Shown: positions 36,624 to 44,782 of the stretch, piece after piece
How positions within the stretch are numbered: position 1 is the stretch's first letter
Layout: each line of letters starts with the position of its first letter
Assembly (NCBI GenBank): GCA_947625965.1
Contig: CANQQO010000006.1
Span: forward strand, 1-47,929
Length of the DNA stretch: 47,929 nucleotides
Direction of reading: 5' to 3'
Origin: an uncultured Oscillospiraceae bacterium
Lineage (GTDB): Bacteria; Bacillota; Clostridia; Oscillospirales; Oscillospiraceae
Made by a program: the position numbers and the translations under genes
The notes under the pieces: generated by a model
Database searches by the model: none
The model's input: only the letters and a program-made list of their open reading frames with translations
Told to the model about the DNA's origin: nothing

Positions 36624-37793
36624 TTAGGTCATCTCGTAGCGGCCAATGCCGGTGTTCCGGCCGGCCAGCAGGATGCCCATGCCGTACTTCTCGGCGTACA
36701 GGTACTCCTGGGTCAGGTCCGCGTTAGTCATGGGGTTGCCCAGCAGGACCAGAGGATCGCCCTCGTAGACCACCTTGATGGGCTTGGAGTCGCCGGCGAT
36801 CACGGTCACATAGTCGTCGGCCATGATGAAGTCGGTGGTGCCCACCTTGTAGCGCTGAGGCACTACGGCCACGGGCGTGCCGTAGAACTTGCCGGCGTAG
36901 CCCATCGCGTGGAGCTCGTCCTTGGCGCCGTCGCTGTCGATGCTCTCCTTGATTTTCCGCAGAGCCTTCTTGGTGCCGACGATGGTGGCAGGCTTGCCGC
37001 CGGCGGCGGCTTCCACATGGGCAACCAGATCCAGCAGCTCGTCCTCGTCGAAGGCGCCGGCCTGGGGGAAGTAGGTCTCGCCGCCGAACTGGTCGGCAGT
37101 GGCGCCGCCCCACAGGGTGTAGATGTCGTTGAGCAGCTTCTGGCGGAAGGACTCGGACACCCGGGTGATAAAGGTGTTGAAGTCCACCCGACCGGCAAGG
37201 ACCCGGTTCAGCTCCTCGTAGATGCGGACCGCCTTCATGGAGGTGGGGATGGTGGTGGAGGTGGAACCGCTCAGCCGCTGGCGGCGGATGCCCTGGGTGC
37301 CGTCGGCAACCTCGGCCACCACATACAGGTCGTAGTCCTCCACGATGAACTCGGGGGAGTCGCCCTGGGCCACGTTGCGGAACTCCACGAAGCTGTTGAA
37401 GTATTCGTCGCCCTGCAGACCTTCCACCACAGTCACGTTCAGAATCTGTTCGATGATGGAGAACAGGCCGACGCACTTGCCGTCCCGGATGTCTCGGATA
37501 TCCAGGTAGGTCTTGCCGTTGTTGGCTTCGATCAGCGCCTGGCGCAGGGCTTCCTGGCTCTGGCCGACGGAATACTTCTCGACCTTACCACGGAACCCAT
37601 CGATGCCCAGCTTGACGATAATCTTCTCGCTTGGTTCCACGAATCTGGTGCGTGGGCAAGCATTCTTTATTCGCTCCGCCTCATCCAGATATACCGCCAC
37701 ATAAATAAACCGCTTCTCCGGATGGGCATTGATAAATCGAATGGCAGCGCTGAACTTCCCGGAGCCCATGATCGCATCACACACATAGATCAC
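36624..37793 (-). CDS. Chimeric ORF: P-loop (helicase-like) N-terminus fused in frame to phage major capsid protein
   Basis: aa 1-~58 MIYVCDAIMGSGKFSAAIRFINAHPEKRFIYVAVYLDEAERIKNACPRTRFVEPSEK resembles a phage helicase N-terminus; the remainder (VVAEVADGTQGIRRQRLSGSTSTTIPTSMKAVRIYEELNRVLAGRVDF...IYTLWGG...VVYEGDPLVLLGN) resembles a major capsid protein. Confidence 0.7.
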   Translation of the reverse strand: MIYVCDAIMGSGKFSAAIRFINAHPEKRFIYVAVYLDEAERIKNACPRTRFVEPSEKIIVKLGIDGFRGKVEKYSVGQSQEALRQALIEANNGKTYLDIRDIRDGKCVGLFSIIEQILNVTVVEGLQGDEYFNSFVEFRNVAQGDSPEFIVEDYDLYVVAEVADGTQGIRRQRLSGSTSTTIPTSMKAVRIYEELNRVLAGRVDFNTFITRVSESFRQKLLNDIYTLWGGATADQFGGETYFPQAGAFDEDELLDLVAHVEAAAGGKPATIVGTKKALRKIKESIDSDGAKDELHAMGYAGKFYGTPVAVVPQRYKVGTTDFIMADDYVTVIAGDSKPIKVVYEGDPLVLLGNPMTNADLTQEYLYAEKYGMGILLAGRNTGIGRYEMT

Positions 37794-37812
37794 AGGTCTG
37801 CACCGTCCTTAC

Positions 37813-37850
37813 CGCAATACGATATAATGGGTCTACATACTTGTATTGCG
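37813..37850. promoter_or_regulatory. Integrase promoter region with operator-like inverted repeat
   Basis: CGCAATAC (37813-37820) / GTATTGCG (37843-37850) flanks the plus-strand -10 TATAAT (37823-37828). Confidence 0.65.
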
Positions 37851-37875
37851 TCTTTCCTCTTGAAAGGAGGCTCTT

Positions 37876-39144
37876 ATGTCTGAAAGACGCGACAACAAAA
37901 ATCGCAAACTCAATCCTGGAGAATATCAGAAGTCAGACGGGCGGTATATGTACCGCTATAAAAGCGCCAGCGGGGAGACTCGGTTCCTGTACAGTTGGAC
38001 CCTGACGCAGACGGACCGCACGCCAGCCGGAAAGCAGCCCGGTCCATGTCTTCGGGAGCTGGAGCGGGACGCTCTCAAAGACGTGTCGGACAATATCGAC
38101 GCCGGGCGGGCCAAGCGGGCAACACTGAACCAGCGAATCGAGGAATTTCTGGCGCAAAAGCAAAAAATCGTCCGGCAATCCACCTTCGCCGATTACTACA
38201 GTTTCTGGAAGAAACATATCTGCCCAGATCCAATCGGGAGGATGGAACTGACAAAGGTCCGCTACAGCGACGTGAAAAAGCTCTATTTTCATCTGCGTTA
38301 TGATGTGGGGCTTCGGGCAAGATCTATTGGCAAGGTTCAGCTTATTCTCTCGCAGGTGTTTGACATCGCTGTGCGGGACGGACTTATCCGCATGAACCCC
38401 GCGTCCCATGCTATGGACGAAATCCTGGCGGCTGACCGGCCGGAAAAGCGCCGCGCCCTCACTATTGATGAGCAAACAGCCTTTTTGGGTTTCGTGCGGA
38501 ACGATCCACGAGCCAAAGGTCTGCTACCGTTTTTCATCTTCCTATTCGGCACTGGCTGCCGATTTGGTGAAGCGGCCGGCCTTACCTGGAACGACTGCGA
38601 TTTTGAGCACGACATTATATCCATCAATCATGGGTCCACCTATATTAAGCCTGTCGGCGAGAGCAAGACGCGGCATTTCATCATCCCGTGTAAAACCAGT
38701 GCAGGCAACCGAGTTATACCCATGCTGCCGGAGGTACGAGAGGCGCTGATGAATATTCGTAGGATGCAAATGAGCTCCGGTTTCAGCAATCTTTGTATCG
38801 ATGGCTATTCCGGTTTTGTATTTATAAGCAAACATGGAAATCTTTTACTTAGATCGGTTGTAGATTATGATATCCTAAAAATTATCGAGCGCTATAATGA
38901 ACAGGAGACTGCCCACGCCAAGAAAGAGCATCGCTCCCCGCTGATTCTGCCCCGCTTTTCGGCGCATAACATCCGCCACACCTTCTGCACCCGCTTATGC
39001 GAGAACATCTCCAACATCAAGGTTATTCAGGAGGTAATGGGGCACGCCAACGCTTCCGTGACCATGAATATCTACAGTGAAGCCACCATGGATGCTAAAA
39101 AGCAAGCCTTCCAATCCTTAGATTCTAAAGCCCTGGCCTTGTAA
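37876..39144 (+). CDS. int: Phage/ICE-type tyrosine integrase (Tn916 Int-like)
   Basis: N-terminal arm-binding region (NPGEYQKSDGRYMYRYKS), FGTGCRFGEAAGLTW, HNIRHTFCTRL, VMGHANASVTMNIYSEAT; strong RBS AAAGGAGG. Confidence 0.94.
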   Translation: MSERRDNKNRKLNPGEYQKSDGRYMYRYKSASGETRFLYSWTLTQTDRTPAGKQPGPCLRELERDALKDVSDNIDAGRAKRATLNQRIEEFLAQKQKIVRQSTFADYYSFWKKHICPDPIGRMELTKVRYSDVKKLYFHLRYDVGLRARSIGKVQLILSQVFDIAVRDGLIRMNPASHAMDEILAADRPEKRRALTIDEQTAFLGFVRNDPRAKGLLPFFIFLFGTGCRFGEAAGLTWNDCDFEHDIISINHGSTYIKPVGESKTRHFIIPCKTSAGNRVIPMLPEVREALMNIRRMQMSSGFSNLCIDGYSGFVFISKHGNLLLRSVVDYDILKIIERYNEQETAHAKKEHRSPLILPRFSAHNIRHTFCTRLCENISNIKVIQEVMGHANASVTMNIYSEATMDAKKQAFQSLDSKALAL

Positions 39145-39160
39145 AATGCGCTAAGGTCCG

Positions 39161-39182
39161 TACTAAAAATCGTACTAAAATT
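39161..39182 (+). repeat. tactaaaaat / tactaaaatt repeats, probable integrase arm-type sites at right end
   Basis: Same orientation and motif as the left-end pair 32241-32262. Confidence 0.65.
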
Positions 39183-39339
39183 CAGTAGCCAAAATGAGAA
39201 ATTTTAAGAAGTTTTAAGAAAACCCAAAACGCAGGAAAAAAGAGGCCACATCCAAAATCGCAATATATTGTGTTATGCTCAAATTAAATCTACCATATCT
39301 TGCGTCAATCACCCTCTCTATTTTACAACATACAAAGCC

Positions 39340-39359
39340 TTGCATTTTGGAAAAAAATG
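39340..39359 (+). repeat. Right att core (attR)
   Basis: ttgcattttggaaaaaaatg, identical to 32101-32120. Confidence 0.8.
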
Positions 39360-39368
39360 TGATATAGT
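39340..39368 (+). promoter_or_regulatory. Predicted promoter of 39410 gene, overlapping attR core
   Basis: TTGCAT (39340-39345)-N17-TATAGT (39363-39368); second TATAGT at 39373 from 10-bp tandem repeat gatatagtat. Confidence 0.65.
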
Positions 39369-39409
39369 ATGATATAGTATTTTTACCAAGTAATGTGGGA
39401 GGGATCTTC

Positions 39410-39991
39410 ATGGCAAGAAAGCGGAACCGGTATCGGGAAATGGAACAATTCATGACCTATTTCCTGATTGGAGACGGCGTGGTCTTTCTTCTGTTTTTGC
39501 TGGCCTCGGCTTTCGGCGTGACCTGGCTGAAGGTCATTACGGCGCTGCTGTGCCTGGGCGTTTCCGCGCTGGGCATTGGATATCTGTACTTAAGCGGGGA
39601 GCTGCTGCGGCCCAGAAGCCGCTGGATGAGCATCGGCTTCGCGGCGGTGCTGCTGTGCCTGCTGGTGTCCCTTCTGCTGCGGTATCCCAGCCCGGATCCC
39701 AACGTTGTGAAAACCCCCGGCTCCACCCAGACCAATCCGAACGGCTCCGGCACGAGCGGCGTAAGCCCAAGCGGCACCGGCGGACAGGGCAGTCAGCAGT
39801 CCGATCCCCAGGGCGGTCAGGAGAGCAATCCCCAGGGCGGCCAGGAGGGCGATTCGCAATCCGGCCAGCAGGGTACTCAGGGCAGCGACCAGGGCGGCCA
39901 GCCCTCTGAGTCCCAGGGCGCATCCGGCGCCAGCGAGGGGAACGATTCCACCGGCCAGCAGGGTACCCAGGGCAGCGGCCAGAGCGCCTAA
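39410..39991 (+). CDS. Membrane protein with Gly/Gln/Ser-rich repetitive C-terminal tail
   Basis: RBS GGGAGGG; TM segments then PQGGQESNPQGGQEGDSQSGQQGTQGSDQGGQ repeats. Confidence 0.75.
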   Translation: MARKRNRYREMEQFMTYFLIGDGVVFLLFLLASAFGVTWLKVITALLCLGVSALGIGYLYLSGELLRPRSRWMSIGFAAVLLCLLVSLLLRYPSPDPNVVKTPGSTQTNPNGSGTSGVSPSGTGGQGSQQSDPQGGQESNPQGGQEGDSQSGQQGTQGSDQGGQPSESQGASGASEGNDSTGQQGTQGSGQSA

Positions 39992-40007
39992 TTCCATAAG
40001 GACACTT

Positions 40008-40038
40008 TGACCCCACCGAAACGGTGGGGTCAGGTTTT
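40008..40038 (+). terminator. Rho-independent terminator
   Basis: TGACCCCACCG-AAA-CGGTGGGGTCA followed by GGTTTTTT. Confidence 0.88.
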
Positions 40039-41739
40039 TTATCGGTAGAAGCTGTTTCCGCCGATAAACTCCCGGACCAGGCTGGTGGGAGGGATCTCGT
40101 CGTCCACATCCGCCTCCTGGACGAAATTCAAAATCTTCACGATGCCCCGGACCTGGTCATAGCAGCTCTGCTCCGGCTCCACGGCGGTGAGCAGGGGGAA
40201 GATGTGCTTTTTCAGCACCGCCAGCTCGTAGAGGGTGGAACTGTTGAAGATCACGTCCGCTTTCTCCTGGAAGGGGAAGATCCATCGCTTCTCCCCCCTG
40301 CGGACCGAATCCCACATGGAGATGGTATGCTCCACCGAAGCGCCCCGGGTCTCATAGTCCCGGACGATGCGCCGGAGAAGCCGGAGGTAGCTGGTGGGGA
40401 TCCGGTTGTGGTCGTCCAGGTTCAGGGGCAGCAGAGGGCTGACGTACATCTTGAAAACGAGGTTTTTGCTCAGGCCCTCCGGAAGAAGGACCGGGTTCAG
40501 CCCGTGAAGGCCCTCTACAATGATCACCGCGTCTTCTTCCAGACGGAGCCGCCTGCCGCTCCAGACCCGCTTGCCCGTCAGGAAATCAAAAGCGGGCAGC
40601 TCCACCGTCTCCCCCGCCAGGAGCTGGGAGAGCTGACTGCGGAACAGATCCGTGTCGATGGTGTTGATGTGCTCCAGGTCCAGCTTGCCATCGGGGCCCG
40701 GGGCGATCTTGTCCCGATCCAGGTAGTAGTCGTCCAGGCTCATGAGGATGGGCTTTTTCCCGTGGACCCGGAGCTGGGTGGCCAGGCGGTGGGCGGAGGT
40801 GGTCTTGCCGGAGGAGCTAGGTCCCGCCAGCATCACGGCCTTGGCCCCCTGGGCGCAGACCAGGTCCGCCACCTGGGAAAAGCGCTTCTCGTGGAGGGCC
40901 TCGTTGACCCGGATCAGCTCCCGGATGCCGCCCCCCAGGGTCAGGTCGTTCAGGTCCGCCACGGTCTCACACTCCATCAGGCGGCACCAGCGCTCGCCCT
41001 CGGCGTAGACCGCGTAGAAATTGGGCATTTCCTCAAAGGGCGCCACCCGGTCCGGGTCTCGCTCGTCAGGAAACAGGAAGACGAAGCCCCCCTCGGCGGG
41101 CATCATGTCCCACACCGACAAAAAGCCGGTGCTGGGCGCCAGCTCGCCGTAATAGTAATCCAGGAAATCCTCATAGCCGTAGGCGTCGAAGTCCGGCTCC
41201 GCCCGCCAGGCCAGGAGGCGGGCCTTGTCCGTCTGGCCGGCGGCGGCAAAGCGATCGATGGCGGTCCGGGTGGGCATTCTCCGGCGGATCAGGGGGATGT
41301 CGGCGGCCACCAGGGCGCGCATCTCCTCCTTGAGGGCCTGGGCGGAGAAGGTGGGGGCGTTCAGGACCTGGACGTAGAGTCCGGGGCCCACGGTGCAGTC
41401 CATCTTCCCCCTGGCCTGGGGCCAGAGGCGGGAAATGGCCAGGAACATGACGAACTGAGCGGTGCGGACATAGACGTCCCGGCCCGTGGGGTCGGTGATC
41501 CGAAGTAGCTGGACCTGGCCCCTGGACGCGGCCATGGCGCGGCGGATGGAGGGCCGCTCCCCCGCGTTTTCTTGCTCCCGGACGGGAATATAGTTGAGGT
41601 TGAACACCTCCCCGGCCAGCTTGGCCGCCAGAGGCCGCTGGGACAGCCGATCCCCTTCCATCCCCAGCTCCCGGACCAGGTCCCAGAGATTCTGGCCGGA
41701 CCGGGGAGTGATCTTCCTGCCGTCAATGCAAAGTTCCAT
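40039..41739 (-). CDS. Nucleoside (uridine-type) kinase with N-terminal TGS/SAD-like domain
   Basis: LAGPSSSGKTTSAHRLATQL Walker A, LMSLDDYYLDRD, EDAVIIVEGLHGLNP. Confidence 0.88.
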   Translation of the reverse strand: MELCIDGRKITPRSGQNLWDLVRELGMEGDRLSQRPLAAKLAGEVFNLNYIPVREQENAGERPSIRRAMAASRGQVQLLRITDPTGRDVYVRTAQFVMFLAISRLWPQARGKMDCTVGPGLYVQVLNAPTFSAQALKEEMRALVAADIPLIRRRMPTRTAIDRFAAAGQTDKARLLAWRAEPDFDAYGYEDFLDYYYGELAPSTGFLSVWDMMPAEGGFVFLFPDERDPDRVAPFEEMPNFYAVYAEGERWCRLMECETVADLNDLTLGGGIRELIRVNEALHEKRFSQVADLVCAQGAKAVMLAGPSSSGKTTSAHRLATQLRVHGKKPILMSLDDYYLDRDKIAPGPDGKLDLEHINTIDTDLFRSQLSQLLAGETVELPAFDFLTGKRVWSGRRLRLEEDAVIIVEGLHGLNPVLLPEGLSKNLVFKMYVSPLLPLNLDDHNRIPTSYLRLLRRIVRDYETRGASVEHTISMWDSVRRGEKRWIFPFQEKADVIFNSSTLYELAVLKKHIFPLLTAVEPEQSCYDQVRGIVKILNFVQEADVDDEIPPTSLVREFIGGNSFYR

Positions 41740-41801
41740 GGATTTCCCTCCTAAAATTACAACACTTTTAGTATTATACTACCACACTTTTGTCAAAAAA
41801 A

Positions 41802-41832
41802 CAAGTTTTGGCCCCGCTTTTGGCGGGGCCAA
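41802..41832 (-). terminator. Rho-independent terminator downstream of glycerate kinase
   Basis: TTGGCCCCGC...GCGGGGCCAA with downstream T-rich tract on the minus strand. Confidence 0.8.
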
Positions 41833-41835
41833 GGG

Positions 41836-43068
41836 TCATTTTTTCAAGAGAAGCACGGAAATATCGTTGACATTGGTGCCCGTGGGGCCGGTTTTGAGCA
41901 GGCCGCCGCACTTTTCCAGAGCGTGGTAAGCGTCGTTGTCCTGGAGGACGGTAAAGATGTCGATCCCCTGCCCTTTCAGCGTTTCCGCCGTTGCGCTGTC
42001 CACATAGCCGCCGGCGGCGTCGGTGGGCCCATCGGTACCGTCGGAGCCCAGGGAGAACACCGCCGCGCCGGGAATGCCCGCGATGCCGGGGGCCGCCGCC
42101 AGGGCGATCTCCTGGTTCCGGCCGCCCTTGCCGTGGCCCGTCAGGTGGACCACTGTCTCGCCGCCGGCGATGAAGGCCAGGCTCTCGGGACTGTCCCGGT
42201 AATACTGAGCGATGTTGGACAGCATCACGCCCGCGTCCCGGGCGGTGCAGGACAGGCTGGCGGTGAGGACCGTGGGCCGGTAGCCCAGCTCCCGGCAGAC
42301 CGTCTCCGCCGCGGCGCAGAGCTGGCGGACGGACCCGGTGATCTGGGTCCGGACGTTGTCCAGCCGCTTGGGGGTCTCCACGGAAAGGAGCCGTTCCATC
42401 TCCGGCGTCAGGGTCAGATGGTATTTCCTGACCACCTCCCACGCCTGCCCGGCGGTGGAGGAGTCGGGATAGGCCGGACCTGAGGCGATCATGTCCAGGG
42501 GGTCGCCGATGATGTCGGAGAGGACCACCGCCTGGACCTGCGCCGGGGCGCAGAGGGATGCGAATTTCCCGCCCTTCACGGCGGAAAAGCGCTTGCGGAC
42601 CGTGTTCATCTCCGTGATCTCCGCCCCGCAGGCCAGAAGCTCCTTGGTCAGGCGGGACAGGTCCTCCGGGGGGATCAGAGGCTTTTCAAAGAGGGCCGAC
42701 CCGCCGCCGGAGAGCAGGAACAAAACCGTGTCCTCCTCCGTCAGGCCCGTAACGGCGTCGATTGCCGCCTGGGTGGCCCGGTAGGAATTTTCGTCCGGCA
42801 CCGGATGACCGGCCTCGTAGATGTCGAGGCGGCCCAGGGGGCCGTTGCTGTGGCCGTATTTCGTCACCACAACGCCGCCGTCGATCCGGTCGCCCAGCTC
42901 GGTCACGGCGGCGCTGGCCATCTGCCAGGCGGCCTTTCCGGCGGAGATCAGGATCAGCTTTCCGGGGCCGAAGTCGGCGGAGGCCAGGGCTTTTTTCACG
43001 GCGGTGTCCGGCATGGCGGCTTGGAGAGCGGAGCGGAGGATCCGGTCCGCGTCCTGGCGCAAAGTCAT
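41836..43068 (-). CDS. Glycerate 2-kinase (DUF4147/MOFRL family)
   Basis: ISAGKAAWQMASAA, EAGHPVPDENSYRATQ, LLSGGGSALFEKP, GSDGTDGPTDAAGGYVD. Confidence 0.93.
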   Translation of the reverse strand: MTLRQDADRILRSALQAAMPDTAVKKALASADFGPGKLILISAGKAAWQMASAAVTELGDRIDGGVVVTKYGHSNGPLGRLDIYEAGHPVPDENSYRATQAAIDAVTGLTEEDTVLFLLSGGGSALFEKPLIPPEDLSRLTKELLACGAEITEMNTVRKRFSAVKGGKFASLCAPAQVQAVVLSDIIGDPLDMIASGPAYPDSSTAGQAWEVVRKYHLTLTPEMERLLSVETPKRLDNVRTQITGSVRQLCAAAETVCRELGYRPTVLTASLSCTARDAGVMLSNIAQYYRDSPESLAFIAGGETVVHLTGHGKGGRNQEIALAAAPGIAGIPGAAVFSLGSDGTDGPTDAAGGYVDSATAETLKGQGIDIFTVLQDNDAYHALEKCGGLLKTGPTGTNVNDISVLLLKK

Positions 43069-43094
43069 TTTTTACAACTCCCTTCTATGTGGAA

Positions 43095-43389
43095 AGGCCG
43101 CCGCGCCGGCTGGCGCGGCAACCTCAGCTTGTCAAAAAAGCCTTTCCGAGTTTGCCGTCCGCAGACGGCAAATGGTTTTTAATCATTTTTTGCCAGGGCG
43201 TGTACCTGGCAAAAAATACCTCTCAGGCTGAGAGTGTGCGAGCTGTGCGCTCCGGCGTACAGCGAGTGCGCGGGTCAGCCTGCATTCCCCTCCAAATGGG
43301 AGCCCAGCGAAGCGGGTCCCATTTGGGAGGCTGTCAAAAACCTTCGTTTTTGACAGCCTCAGGCCGCCGCGCCGGCTGGCGCGGCGGCC
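43095..43389. repeat. Palindrome mosaic: seven inverted repeats in ~295 bp, including a 25-bp direct repeat at its edges
   Basis: Hairpins at 43100-43119, 43151-43172, 43185-43217, 43220-43234, 43292-43326, 43327-43360, 43362-43389; aggccgccgcgccggctggcgcggc at 43095-43119 and 43361-43385. Confidence 0.85.
43265..43360 (+). repeat. Dispersed ~96-bp repeat, copy 1
   Basis: Near-identical (about four mismatches by eye) to reverse complement of 47834-47929. Confidence 0.9.
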
Positions 43390-43402
43390 CAATCTTATGG
43401 AC

Positions 43403-44758
43403 TTACACGAACAGAGAAATGACAAACACCACGATAATGACCGTAACGCCCATGACGGCGGTCATACCGGTCTGGCACTTGTAGGCTTCCTCGGTCTTCA
43501 TGTCGGAGAACTGAGAAACCACCCAGAAGTAGGAGTCGTTGGCATGGGAGGCCACCATGGAGCCCGCGCCGATGGCAAGGACCACCAGGACCTTGGCAAG
43601 GGGGCTGGTGAGGCCCATGCTCTCCATCATCGGCGCCATCATGCCGGCGGTGGTGATCATGGCGACGGTGGAAGCGCCCATGGCCAGCTTCAGGATCATG
43701 GCGATGATGAAGGGGATCAGCACGCCCAGGCCGGAATTGACCAGCCCGCCGACGGAGTCGGCAATGGGCAGGGCCTTCAGGATCTCGCCGAAGGAGCCGC
43801 CGGCGCCGGTGATCGCCAGAATGGCGGCGGAATCCACAACGCCCTGGGTGACCCATTTCAGGGTATTCTCCTTCTCCTGCTTGGGGATCAGAGTCATAGC
43901 CAGGAACACGCCCAGCATCAGGGCGACCACGGGATTACCGATGAACATGATGATCTGATACACAACGCCGGTGCCCAGGGGCTTGCTGGGGAAGTCCACG
44001 ATGGAGGCGATGGCGATCAGGATGATGGGCAGCAGCAGCGGCGCAAAGCTCTGCAGCGGAGAGGGCAGCTTGCCGTACTTTTCCTTTAGCTGCTCCAGGG
44101 TGTACTCGGAGTTTGCCGGGATCTTGACGGTGCCGGCCACCTTCTTGGCGTAGATAATGGCCACGGCGGTGGCGGGGATGGACACCAGCAGGCCCACCAG
44201 AATGGTCAGGCCCAGGTCGGCGCTCAGGGTACCGGCCATGGCGATGGGTCCGGGAGTGGGAGGCACCAGGCAGTGGGTGGCGTACAGGCCGCCGGAGAGG
44301 GCCGTCGCCATCACGGCTAGGGAGGTGTTGGACTGCTCCGCCAGAGCCCTGCTGATGGGAGAGAGCACCACGAAGCCGGAATCGCAGAACACGGGGATGC
44401 CGGTGACATAGCCCACGGCGCCCATGGCGACCACGCTGTTCTTCTCACCGACGAGCTTCAAAATGGTGTTCGCCATGGTGAGGGCGGCGCCGGTCTTCTC
44501 CAGAATGGTGCCGATGATGGTACCGCAGAGAATGACGATGCCGATGCTGGTCATGATGTTGCCGAAGCCGCTCTTGACCTTGTTGACCACCTCAACGGGG
44601 GTCAGGCCCGAATCCGGGTAAATGGCGCCCCAGATCAGACCCACGGCCATGGCAATGACGACCATGACGATGAACGGGTGCATCTTCAGCTTGGAAATCG
44701 CGAGGACCATCAGCACGACCGCAAGGATGATGATGCCAAACAGTAAGAACGTTTGCAT
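43403..44758 (-). CDS. GntP family permease (gluconate/glycerate:H+ symporter)
   Basis: 451 aa multi-TM; FCDSGFVVLSPI, GLYATHCLVPPTPGPIAMAG motifs. Confidence 0.93.
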   Translation of the reverse strand: MQTFLLFGIIILAVVLMVLAISKLKMHPFIVMVVIAMAVGLIWGAIYPDSGLTPVEVVNKVKSGFGNIMTSIGIVILCGTIIGTILEKTGAALTMANTILKLVGEKNSVVAMGAVGYVTGIPVFCDSGFVVLSPISRALAEQSNTSLAVMATALSGGLYATHCLVPPTPGPIAMAGTLSADLGLTILVGLLVSIPATAVAIIYAKKVAGTVKIPANSEYTLEQLKEKYGKLPSPLQSFAPLLLPIILIAIASIVDFPSKPLGTGVVYQIIMFIGNPVVALMLGVFLAMTLIPKQEKENTLKWVTQGVVDSAAILAITGAGGSFGEILKALPIADSVGGLVNSGLGVLIPFIIAMILKLAMGASTVAMITTAGMMAPMMESMGLTSPLAKVLVVLAIGAGSMVASHANDSYFWVVSQFSDMKTEEAYKCQTGMTAVMGVTVIIVVFVISLFV

Positions 44759-44782
44759 GATTTCTACCTCCTGATTTTTTTA

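Larger units (their letters stand above)
32101..39359. mobile_element. Integrated degenerate prophage/satellite-like element (~7.26 kb) bounded by 20-bp direct repeats
   Basis: Exact repeats ttgcattttggaaaaaaatg at 32101-32120 and 39340-39359; contains tyrosine integrase, phage structural genes and AT-rich cargo; flanks are ordinary chromosomal genes. Confidence 0.85.

Noticed and set aside
43095-43389. Possible CRISPR array in the palindrome mosaic
   Set aside because: Hairpins differ in sequence and spacing; no regular repeat-spacer periodicity and no cas genes in the window.
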